A DNA stretch of 26,196 bases from an uncultured Eubacteriales bacterium (GTDB taxonomy: Bacteria > Bacillota > Clostridia > Oscillospirales > CAG-382). The notes below the pieces were generated by a model. That model was given only the letters and a program-made list of their open reading frames with translations, was not told where the DNA came from and ran no database searches. Below are positions 6,440 to 12,943 of this stretch, piece after piece; positions within the stretch are counted from its first letter, which is position 1, and every line of letters begins with the position of its first letter. Both the position numbers and the translations under genes were made by a program. Location of the stretch: NCBI GenBank assembly GCA_900548115.1, contig URJL01000031.1, forward strand, positions 1 to 26,196, in the 5' to 3' direction.

Positions 6440-8119
6440 TTATTCTTTTTCAAGGGCTTTCAGTTCGGCTTCTTCGTGGTTATGCTTGGATGATTTGGCA
6501 TATCCTACCACCGTCACTTCATCGCGCGGGAAAGACTGCGGCGGGGTGTCGGGTTTGTCATTCAGACGAACTTTGACGATTCCTTTCAGGGGAAATGCCT
6601 CGGTGACGATTCCTTTGCCCTCTTTGGTCTCGACGATCGCGTCGACCTTGGGGGTGCGCTCGTATTCTTTTTGATAGACGGCGTCCTCATAGCGCAGACA
6701 GCAGAGAAGTCTGCCGCAGGTGCCCGAAATTTTGGAGGAATTCAGCGAAAGATTCTGGTCTTTTGCCATTTTGATGGAAACCTGAGCAAATTCGCCGAGA
6801 AAAGTCTTACAGCAAAGCGGTCTGCCGCAAACGCCCAGTCCGCCCAGCAGCTTTGCTTCGTCACGGACGCCGACCTGCCGCAGTTCGATACGGGTGCGGA
6901 AGACCGAGGCAAGCTCTTTGACCAGCTCGCGGAAATCCACGCGCCCTTCGGCGGAGAAATAAAAGAGCAGTTTTGTGTTGTCAAAAGTATATTCCACGCC
7001 GACAAGGTGCATATCGAGCTTCAGCTTTTTGACCTTTTCGATAAAAACGCTCTCGGCGGCTTTTTCCTGATCTTTGTTGGCAAGCATACGCTCGGTATCA
7101 TCGGGCGTTGCGAGACGGATGATCTTTTTCAGCGGTGAAACGACGGTATCGACGGGAACTTTGCGGTTGGAAATGGCGGTGTAGCCGTATTCCCTTCCGC
7201 GTGCGGTCTCCACGATGACGGGCGTGCCGTAGGGCACGTTTTTTCCGTCGGGGTCGAAATAATAAATCTTGCCTGCCTCTTTGAACCGAACGCCGATGAT
7301 CTCGAACTTTTCGGTCTCGTTTTCCGCCGCATCCTCGGTTTTTTCGACCTTCGGCGGATAGATTTGATCGCGCAGAGGGATCGCCTTAGAGTAATCGATC
7401 TTTTCTTCGACCTCGGGATTTTCCTGCGGCTCGTTCGAGCGTCCGAAGAACGCCTCGGAATTAAAACCGAGATCGGACAGCACCGACAGGCGTTTCTGCT
7501 GTTTTTGCGGGCGTGCGCCTTTTCCGCTTGTGCCTGTTTCGGGACGCGATATATTCGGCTTTGCTCCTTTGGTACGGCTATCGTTGGGGCGCGTTTTTTC
7601 GGGACGGCGGGAGTTTTTGCCGTCCGCGCGGGACGCGTTTGTATTTACGTCGTTTTGTCCTCGCTCGGGACGGTTTTGCGAGCGGTCATTCTGCATATTT
7701 TGTCCGTTTTGCGGACGTGTGCCCTTTTGCGGACGGTTCTTCTGCGGCGGACGGTTTGTGCGGTCTTTTTTTGCTCCGTTGCCGTTTCCGTTCGCGTCTG
7801 TGTTATCGCCGCCGTTTGCGCCGGCATTCTGCGGCTTATCGGTGCGGGGCGGACGGTTTTTTTGCGGGCGGCTCGGGCGGTCGGGGCGACCGCCGCGGTT
7901 TTCGCCGCGTTTTTCGTTTTTGTTTTCGTTTCTATTTTCGTTTCTTGCTTCGTTCTTGTCTGCGCGGGCGCTCCCCTCCCCTTTGTATCCCGCGTCACTG
8001 TTTAAAATCGACGCGAGGGGCTTCTTAGCCCTTTTTTGAGGAGGCGGAGAGATGAGAAAACCTTTTTTGGTGACGATCTCACTGTCACCCGGCATTACAT
8101 TACGGTCTTTCTTTTCCAT
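6440..8119 (-). CDS. ricT: RicT (YaaT)-like PSP1 domain protein with long disordered N-terminal arm
   Basis: The C-terminal half is the PSP1 domain. RicT of Bacillus works with RicA and RicF, binds iron-sulfur clusters and adjusts RNase Y-dependent mRNA processing. The cysteine motifs are present: CGRPLCC (C431, C436, C437) and CGRLLCC (C468, C473, C474), after the conserved RIELRQVGVRDEAKLLGGLG. Bacillus RicT is about 275 residues; this protein is 559. The extra N-terminal part (about 1-230) is low-complexity, rich in Asn, Arg, Lys, Pro and Gly, with repeats of NENRNEN and RPQKNRP type, and is surely disordered, possibly RNA-binding. Start ATG at 8119 is the longest; a Met at 8095 is an alternative and the ribosome site is unclear. 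It follows holB by 32 bases, as in Bacillus. Its stop codon abuts an R1 repeat. Confidence 0.85.
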   Translation of the reverse strand: MEKKDRNVMPGDSEIVTKKGFLISPPPQKRAKKPLASILNSDAGYKGEGSARADKNEARNENRNENKNEKRGENRGGRPDRPSRPQKNRPPRTDKPQNAGANGGDNTDANGNGNGAKKDRTNRPPQKNRPQKGTRPQNGQNMQNDRSQNRPERGQNDVNTNASRADGKNSRRPEKTRPNDSRTKGAKPNISRPETGTSGKGARPQKQQKRLSVLSDLGFNSEAFFGRSNEPQENPEVEEKIDYSKAIPLRDQIYPPKVEKTEDAAENETEKFEIIGVRFKEAGKIYYFDPDGKNVPYGTPVIVETARGREYGYTAISNRKVPVDTVVSPLKKIIRLATPDDTERMLANKDQEKAAESVFIEKVKKLKLDMHLVGVEYTFDNTKLLFYFSAEGRVDFRELVKELASVFRTRIELRQVGVRDEAKLLGGLGVCGRPLCCKTFLGEFAQVSIKMAKDQNLSLNSSKISGTCGRLLCCLRYEDAVYQKEYERTPKVDAIVETKEGKGIVTEAFPLKGIVKVRLNDKPDTPPQSFPRDEVTVVGYAKSSKHNHEEAELKALEKE

Positions 8120-8151
8120 ATCGGAGAATCTATATCCTTTCTGTTGAGCCG

Positions 8152-9123
8152 TCAGCGTATCTTGGTATACAAGACCGTCAGAACGGCATTTCGGTTTCCG
8201 TATTCGCGTACGGAATCGGCGGCTTCGGTAAAAGCGTCATACAGCTCGAGCGCTCTTTTCAGGCTCATGCCGCCGAAAGCTTTTTTAAAATTCGGGTCGT
8301 TTTCCGAAAAGACGAACAATTCGGCGTCTTTGTCGCGCTTGCGCACGGCAATATCGCGCGCCGCGGCGGCAAGCAGGCAGAGCGTGAACGAAAGCTCGGC
8401 TTCGTTTGTCGGGAGCGCTTCGTTCAGGCGCGTGTTTTTTTCAATATAATATTGCAAAAGGATCTCTTTCGCTTTCGGATAAACGCGCAGTGCCGTTTCG
8501 GAAAGCTCAATTTTATCGGCAAATCGCTGTAATTTTGCCGTTTCTTTTCGTGTTTCGGCGTCAAACGAAGAAAAACGGGTATCAAAATCGGCAATTTCTT
8601 CTTCGAGCGACGCGATACCCAGATGATGCGCCTGCGCGCGCGAAACGACGGTCGGCAAGAGCAGTTCTTTTGTCGGAGCAAGTAGAAAGAACACGGTGTT
8701 TTCGGGCGGCTCTTCAAGCAACTTCAAAAGCGCGTTCTGCGCATAGGCGTTCATTTTTTGACATTCCGACACGATGTATACATGATAATCGCACTGCGTC
8801 GGCAGTACATAGGCGTCTTTGCGCAGTTCGCGCACTGCGTCTACCTTAATGTCCTTGCCGTCTTCGGGCACGATGACCTTTACATCGTCGTGTTCGCCGT
8901 CGATCACGGCGCGGCATCCGCGGCAATTCAGGCAAGGTCTGCCGTTTTGCGGTTCTTCGCAAACCGGCGCGCAGGCAAGATAAAGCGCACAGCGCATGCG
9001 TGAAGCGGCGCTTCCGCCCTCCAGAATATAGGCGTGCGCGCGGCATCCGCTTTGAAAGCCGTGCAAAATATTGCCGATTGCCCGCTCTTCGGCAGGACTG
9101 CGGTGCTGTAAATCATACGTCAT
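8152..9123 (-). CDS. holB: DNA polymerase III delta-prime subunit
   Basis: Clamp-loader subunit that helps open and load the beta sliding clamp at the replication fork. The 323-residue protein starts with the usual helix and HAYILEGG (H30). The phosphate-binding loop EGGSAASRMR lacks the Walker lysine, as expected for a delta-prime that does not hydrolyse ATP. A C4 zinc module is complete (C55-x8-C64-x2-C67-x2-C70). Later motifs are VSECQKMNAYAQNALLKLLE and LLPTVVSRAQ, the latter equivalent to the SRC motif. ATG at 9123 is chosen because the protein family begins about here; the TTG at 9186 would give an unlikely basic leader inside the parS region. It lies between mreB/parS and ricT; holB-ricT adjacency is conserved in Firmicutes. 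Confidence 0.87.
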   Translation of the reverse strand: MTYDLQHRSPAEERAIGNILHGFQSGCRAHAYILEGGSAASRMRCALYLACAPVCEEPQNGRPCLNCRGCRAVIDGEHDDVKVIVPEDGKDIKVDAVRELRKDAYVLPTQCDYHVYIVSECQKMNAYAQNALLKLLEEPPENTVFFLLAPTKELLLPTVVSRAQAHHLGIASLEEEIADFDTRFSSFDAETRKETAKLQRFADKIELSETALRVYPKAKEILLQYYIEKNTRLNEALPTNEAELSFTLCLLAAAARDIAVRKRDKDAELFVFSENDPNFKKAFGGMSLKRALELYDAFTEAADSVREYGNRNAVLTVLYTKIR

Positions 9124-9188
9124 AGAGCTTTGTCCCGTTCTGTTCGCGTTTTTGCGTTTGTGTCGAATGTGTTTCGATTTACACAAAA

Positions 9189-9204
9189 TGTTTCACATGA
9201 AACA
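9189..9204. promoter_or_regulatory. parS: parS site (ParB/Spo0J binding), one-mismatch palindromic variant
   Basis: The 16-base palindrome TGTTTCACATGAAACA differs from the Firmicute consensus TGTTNCACGTGAAACA only in the central base pair. It lies 22 bases from a consensus copy. ParB loads at such sites and spreads along origin-proximal DNA with SMC. Confidence 0.85.
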
Positions 9205-9226
9205 TTGTTTCGCATGGTTTGGGCTT

Positions 9227-9242
9227 TGTTTCACGTGAAACA
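9227..9242. promoter_or_regulatory. parS: parS site, perfect consensus
   Basis: TGTTTCACGTGAAACA matches the parS consensus exactly and is extended by one more base pair (TTGTTTCACGTGAAACAA). It lies 9 bases downstream of the mreB stop codon. Together with the site at 9189 it marks this intergenic space as a chromosome-segregation locus, usually near oriC. Confidence 0.93.
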
Positions 9243-9251
9243 AAGCGGTTT

Positions 9252-10271
9252 TTATAATCTTTCCTGCTGTTTGCGGGCAAGGTTGATGGTTCCCGCCGAG
9301 CGAAGCGACAGATTGTCGAGCGAACGTCCCGCGCCGATTGCGACGCATTTGTCGGGATTGTCGGCAATAAAGGTGCGAATGCCCGTTACGTGCTCGATCA
9401 GCTTATCCAGTCCGTTCAGGCGGGCGCTTCCGCCCGTCATGACGATTCCCGCTGCGGCAATATCGCCGACCAACTCGGGCGGTGTGCGTTCGATAACGGC
9501 ACAGATCGCATTGACGATTGAGGTCACAGGCTCTTCAATGGCTTCCAGAAGCTCGGTCGTCGAAAGCTCGATCATCTTGGGAAGTCCTTCGATCAGACAG
9601 CGCCCTTTCACCTGCATGGTGCTGACCACCTCGCACGGCCACGCCGTGCCGATTCGGATTTTTACTTCTTCGGCGGTGCGCTCCCCGATCAACATATTGT
9701 ATTTGCGGCGGATGTATTTAATGATTGCTTCGTTCAGCGCGTCGCCCGCAATTTTGATCGATTCGCCCGTTACGACGTTGTGCATCGAAATGACGGCGAC
9801 GTCGGTCGTTCCCCCGCCGATATCGACGACAAGATTGCCGACGGGCTTGGAAATATCAATGCCCGCGCCGATGGCGGCGGCGACCGTTCCTTCGATCAGA
9901 TAGGTCTTCTTTGCGCCCGCACGGATGGTCGCGTCGCAGATGGCGCGCTCTTCGACCTCAGTAATACTGCTCGGAACGCAGACGATTATACGGGGTTTGA
10001 AAAAGGTTTGCGAAACGGCGCGGCGGATCAGTCCCTGAAGCAATTTCAGCGTGGCGTCATAATCCGAGATAACGCCGCCCGAAAGCGGGCGAACCGCCGC
10101 GATGTTGCCGGGGGTGCGCCCGAGCATAAGCTCGGCCTCGCGCCCGATCTTCAAAACCTTTCCCGAGGTTTTGTCAACCGCAACGACCGACGGCTCCTGC
10201 AAAACAACGCCTTTTCCCTTAACATAGACCTGCACGGTGGATGTGCCGAGGTCAATGGCTATATCGTTCAT
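9252..10271 (-). CDS. mreB: MreB/Mbl family rod-shape actin homologue
   Basis: Filament-forming actin homologue that guides lateral cell-wall synthesis along the inner membrane face. The 339-residue protein shows all actin-fold ATP motifs: phosphate 1 (IDLGTSTVQVYVKGKG near the start), phosphate 2 (VVDIGGGTTDVAVIS) and adenosine loop (GIVMTGGSARLNGLD). LEPSVVAVD-like text (LQEPSVVAVDKTSGKVL) and the ending PDKCVAIGAGRSL are typical. The ATG at 10271 has an excellent site (AAAGGAGG, 7 bases away); the longer open frame upstream is discounted. No mreC or mreD follows, so it could be an Mbl-type paralogue. The upstream gap carries a LexA-like palindrome. Confidence 0.92.
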   Translation of the reverse strand: MNDIAIDLGTSTVQVYVKGKGVVLQEPSVVAVDKTSGKVLKIGREAELMLGRTPGNIAAVRPLSGGVISDYDATLKLLQGLIRRAVSQTFFKPRIIVCVPSSITEVEERAICDATIRAGAKKTYLIEGTVAAAIGAGIDISKPVGNLVVDIGGGTTDVAVISMHNVVTGESIKIAGDALNEAIIKYIRRKYNMLIGERTAEEVKIRIGTAWPCEVVSTMQVKGRCLIEGLPKMIELSTTELLEAIEEPVTSIVNAICAVIERTPPELVGDIAAAGIVMTGGSARLNGLDKLIEHVTGIRTFIADNPDKCVAIGAGRSLDNLSLRSAGTINLARKQQERL

Positions 10272-10355
10272 ATTTTTTCCTCCTTTCTTAAAATATTCTT
10301 GTTTTTCCCCCGTGATTCCGCGCAATTGAATTGCACGGTCGGGTACGGCAAAAAA

Positions 10356-10369
10356 AGAACATATGTTCT
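10356..10369. promoter_or_regulatory. LexA/DinR-like palindrome upstream of mreB
   Basis: AGAACATATGTTCT is a perfect 14-base palindrome containing the Gram-positive LexA core GAAC-N4-GTTC. It lies 85 bases upstream of the mreB start, on the 3' side of the histidine kinase gene. A run of T residues follows on the minus strand (TTTTTT, 10355-10350), so a weak terminator for the kinase gene is another reading. Confidence 0.5.
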
Positions 10370-10421
10370 AAACGCATATGCTTCCCCTGCGTTTGTGCCG
10401 GGCGGATTTTGAACGACGCTT

Positions 10422-11321
10422 TTATTCGCCTTTACCTTCGCCTTCGCCTTCGCCTTCGCCTTGCGCCTCGGTATATTCCGAATATTCCGGCGCTTTTTCA
10501 AGCGAAAATGAAATGCGCAGGACGCCGTTTTCAAAGGAAAAAACGGGAGCGCATTCCTGTCCGTGGCGCAATAAGAGCGATCGGGCGATCGAAAGCCCGA
10601 GTCCGCTGCCGACGGAAGCGGTTCCCGATTTTCCGCGATAGCCCGCGGAAAAGATCTTCTCGCCGTCGGCGGGGTCGAAATCGCGGCAGATGTTTTCGAT
10701 CGAAGCATAGACTCTCCCGCCGTCTTCGGAAAGCGCGACGGTGACGGGCGTGTTCTCATCGGCATATTTTACGGCATTGTCGCAGAGATTGTATAAAACC
10801 TCCCGAATCGCTCTCTCGTCGGCGCGGACATAATGCGGCTCGTCGGGCGAAAAGCCCTTCTCGCAAAACGAAACGCCGCGCTTTTTTGCCTTGCCGTCAA
10901 GAATGAGCGTAAGACGATGGACACATTCCGAAAGATCGAAGCTCGAAAGCGAAAGCGGCGCGTCCTCGCCTTCGGTCAGTCGGTTTGCAACCGACGCAAG
11001 CCGATCGGCTTCCGAAGCGATAAGCGCCAGCGCCTCCGCGCTCTTCTCCTCCGATAAAGTGCCCGCCGCCAAAAGCTCGGCAAAGCCCTTGATGTTGGCA
11101 AGAGGCGATCGCAGGTCGTGGGTCACGGTCCTAAGAAAAAGCTTGCCGTTTTCCTCTTTTTCATAAGCACGCTTGTCTTTTTTTCGGGCATGCAGACAAG
11201 AACCGATCAGCGCGCCGCAAAGCAAAACGTTTGCGCCGAGACTTGCCGCAAGAAGAATATTCGCGTCGATTTTGTCCGCCTCCCTCGATGAAACAAATAT
11301 ACATCCTCTATTATAACGCAT
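10422..11321 (-). CDS. Orphan membrane sensor histidine kinase
   Basis: A two-component sensor kinase with one predicted membrane helix (about 22-45), the HisKA box FLRTVTHDLRSPLANIKGF (phospho-acceptor H68) and a HATPase domain. The N box is LYNLCDNAVKYA (N178, N182) and the G2 box GSGLGLSIA (238-246). The G1 box is not canonical: DFDPADGEKIFSAGYRG replaces the usual D-x-G-x-G. No response regulator is adjacent and no extracellular sensor domain is present, so signal and partner are unknown. The C-terminus GEGEGEGEGKGE is made by a hexanucleotide run. The start is uncertain: the only in-frame canonical start, ATG 11321, lies inside a good promoter, whereas the best ribosome site (GGGAGG) precedes an ATC at 11270. 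Confidence 0.8.
   Translation of the reverse strand: MRYNRGCIFVSSREADKIDANILLAASLGANVLLCGALIGSCLHARKKDKRAYEKEENGKLFLRTVTHDLRSPLANIKGFAELLAAGTLSEEKSAEALALIASEADRLASVANRLTEGEDAPLSLSSFDLSECVHRLTLILDGKAKKRGVSFCEKGFSPDEPHYVRADERAIREVLYNLCDNAVKYADENTPVTVALSEDGGRVYASIENICRDFDPADGEKIFSAGYRGKSGTASVGSGLGLSIARSLLLRHGQECAPVFSFENGVLRISFSLEKAPEYSEYTEAQGEGEGEGEGKGE
10434..10467. repeat. Hexanucleotide microsatellite in the 3' end of the histidine kinase gene
   Basis: About four consecutive CCTTCG units (minus strand CGAAGG) encode the Gly-Glu tail of the kinase. Because units are six bases, slippage would change tail length without breaking the frame. Confidence 0.8.
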
Positions 11322-11338
11322 TCCCCCGAAAAAATCAA
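11310..11338 (-). promoter_or_regulatory. Sigma-A promoter of the histidine kinase gene
   Basis: On the minus strand TTGATT (11338-11333) and TATAAT (11315-11310) are 17 bases apart. Expected transcription start is near 11303. The -10 overlaps codons 3-4 of the longest kinase reading frame. Repeat island D begins two bases upstream of the -35. Confidence 0.75.
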
Positions 11339-11339
11339 C

Positions 11340-11553
11340 ACCTACGGTGAGTATTGCCGTGAAAATGAATTCTGATGGTCAGAATTCAATTTCACACTAC
11401 CTTTGTTATGCCGGTAAGAATTTGACCTGCCATGTTATGTCGGCAAAAATTTTGTGGGGCGACCGATGGTCGCGCCTTGCGGCGCCGCAGTTGCCGCGCC
11501 TACGGCGGGTGTTGCCGTGAAAAGGGATTCCGCCGGTCGGAATCCCTTTTCAC
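11340..11553. repeat. R1 hairpins in inverted orientation at the left edge of island D
   Basis: The first copy starts with CACC-TAC-GGTG (11340-11350), followed by the long hairpin about 11359-11396 (arms around AATGAATTCTGA and TCAGAATTCAATT). A CATAAC-type linker in inverse follows (about 11400-11455), then half copies. A second full hairpin at 11517-11553 has different arms, GTGAAAAGGGATTCC and GGAATCCCTTTTCAC. Orientation is opposite to the copies at 12306-12456, so the island is bounded by outward-facing R1 modules. Confidence 0.85.
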
Positions 11554-11594
11554 ATTATCCGTGTTATGGTAAGCTAACGTCGAGTGTACCGAAG

Positions 11595-11661
11595 CCTTCC
11601 CCTCAATTCACTGTGACCTTCGGTTCAAGTTCCACTGTGATCTTCGATCAAGTGGGGAAGG
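11595..11661. repeat. R4 palindromic module, left copy (terminal repeat of a 637-base element)
   Basis: The segment begins CCTTCCCCTCAATTCACTGT and ends TCGATCAAGTGGGGAAGG. It holds two related inner units (CACTGTGACCTTCGGTTCAA and CACTGTGATCTTCGATCAAG). It is matched in inverse, with scattered differences, by 12166-12231. Confidence 0.8.
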
Positions 11662-11800
11662 CTTCATTACGCATCAAAATTTTATGTCAACATAACATGG
11701 ATAGGGCGAAGTTGAATTCCGACCATCGGAATTCAAACTTCGCGGCAATGCTCGCCGCAGGCGCGGCAACGCTCACCGCAGGTGCGGGCGACCATTGGTC
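11662..11800. repeat. GCATC/CATAAC linker and R1 modules, forward orientation, inside island D
   Basis: ACGCATCAAAATTTTATGTC and ACATAACATGGATAGGG precede an R1 hairpin at about 11706-11744. Here the arms are GAAGTTGAATTCCGA and TCGGAATTCAAACTTC, with one bulged base. Small hairpins CGCC-GCA-GGCG and CACC-GCA-GGTG follow (about 11751-11783), then GCGACCATTGGTCGC. This unit is complete but not next to a stop codon. Confidence 0.8.
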
Positions 11801-12165
11801 GCTCCTGCTTTTTTCCCCGCTTCGTACAATTTTCCCCCGCCCGAAGGGCGACAAAGCAAGATGAAGCGCGACCGGTAATGGCGGCAAAGACAAACATGCT
11901 GTTTTTGATTGAGCCGGCAAGTTTGTACAATCGGTGGATTTTTAAGGGCGTAAGCCCTTAAATTTTCTTTCTTTTTGGTTTTTTTCTCTCAGAAACGAAA
12001 GAAAAAGAAACTCCGCACGAAGGGAAAACGCCGCTTGTTTGCGGATGACAGCAGTGCGCTGCGTCAACTGAATCTGTTATTGCGCACGGGAATATTTTGC
12101 CGCAGGCAAAATTTCTCTCACATCACAAAGTGATGCGGCACTTTCGTCACGGCTTCGCCGTGACA
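11801..12165. other. Interior of island D without recognised gene
   Basis: No credible coding sequence is found in these 365 bases. Visible structures are a hairpin TTTAAGGGC-GTAA-GCCCTTAAA (about 11940-11961), a pyrimidine/purine inverted stretch (about 11965-12011), CATCAC-AAA-GTGATG (12121-12135) and GTCACGGCTTCGCCGTGAC (about 12146-12164). The last is shared with the 248-base element at 6044-6291. Confidence 0.6.
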
Positions 12166-12231
12166 CCTTCCCCACTTGATCGAAGATCACAGTGCAGCTT
12201 GAACCGAAGGCCGCCGTGATCGAGGGGAAGG
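12166..12231. repeat. R4 palindromic module, right copy
   Basis: Inverse of 11595-11661. It starts CCTTCCCCACTTGATCGAAG and ends TCGAGGGGAAGG. The 29 bases at the inner side are identical to the terminal repeat of the element at 6044-6291. Confidence 0.8.
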
Positions 12232-12456
12232 CGCGGTTACGCATCAAAACCTTATGTCAGCATAACATGGGTAGGGCAAGTTATCGCCGACATAACAAAA
12301 GCAGTGTGAAGTTGAATTCCGACCATCGGAATTCAACTTCACGGCAACGGCGCGCCGCTAGGCGCGACCATCGGAATCCCTTTTCACGGCAACACCCGCC
12401 GTAGGCGCGACCATCGGAATTCAACTTCACGGCAGCCGCCCGCCGCAGGCGCGCCG
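12232..12456. repeat. CATAAC linker and R1 modules supplying the stop codon of the ybaK-like gene
   Basis: ACGCATCAAAACCTTATGTC and CATAACATGGGTAGGG lead to a perfect R1 hairpin (12306-12342, arms GTGAAGTTGAATTCCGA and complement). Two half copies lacking the left arm follow (GGCGCGACCATCGG at about 12361 and 12401). Several small hairpins are present (CGCC-GCTA-GGCG, CGCC-GTA-GGCG, CGCC-GCA-GGCG). The final GCGCC-GCTA-GGCGC spans the gene end and its CTA is the stop codon (12457-12459 on the minus strand). Confidence 0.87.
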
Positions 12457-12933
12457 CTAGGCGCGGATAATGTCGCAGGTCTTCGCTTCCAAAAAGGGGA
12501 TCAGTTTGTCGGTCTCGATCTCGAGCTGACAGCCGCGGATACCGGCGCTGACTGTGATTTTGTCGAAGAGGAGACAGCTCTCGTCGATGAAGGTCGGATA
12601 TTTTTTCTTCATTCCGATGGGCGAACAGCCGCCGCGAATATAGCCCGTCGCGCCGAGCAGCTCTTTTACGGGGAGAAGCTCGACGCGCTTGTCCTCAGCG
12701 GCGTTTGCGGCTTTTTTCAGGTCGATCTCGCACGAAACGGGGATACAAAAGACCAAAATGCCGTGTTTTTCGCCCCGCGCGGCGATGGTTTTGAACATGG
12801 TGTCGGGGTCGCGGCCGAGCTGTTTTGCGATATGCATACCCGAAAGGTCGTTTTCGTCGACCTCATATTCGAGTGGCAGATATTCGATTTTTGCGCCTTC
12901 CAAAAGGCGCATGGCGTTGGTTTTGCCTTTCAA
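12457..12933 (-). CDS. ybaK: YbaK/EbsC-type aminoacyl-tRNA deacylase
   Basis: A trans-editing enzyme expected to hydrolyse mischarged tRNA, in the best-studied members Cys-tRNA(Pro). The 158-residue length is normal for YbaK. Family features are KTNAMRLLEGAKIEY at the N-terminus, MFKTIAAR with the conserved lysine, VSCEIDLKKAANA, and the loop GYIRGGCSPIGMKKKYPTFID. The start is TTG at 12933, chosen because GAGGTG lies 6 bases upstream and the family N-terminus begins there; longer reading frames overlap the preceding gene. It follows the AlaX-type gene by 10 bases and is probably translationally coupled. The last codons (Arg-Ala) and TAG come from the adjoining R1 repeat. Confidence 0.87.
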   Translation of the reverse strand: MKGKTNAMRLLEGAKIEYLPLEYEVDENDLSGMHIAKQLGRDPDTMFKTIAARGEKHGILVFCIPVSCEIDLKKAANAAEDKRVELLPVKELLGATGYIRGGCSPIGMKKKYPTFIDESCLLFDKITVSAGIRGCQLEIETDKLIPFLEAKTCDIIRA

Positions 12934-12943
12934 GGAGAACACC

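Noticed and set aside
9207..9222. Third parS-like site (TGTTTCGCATGG)
   Set aside because: Only the left half matches the consensus; the right half has no palindromic partner.
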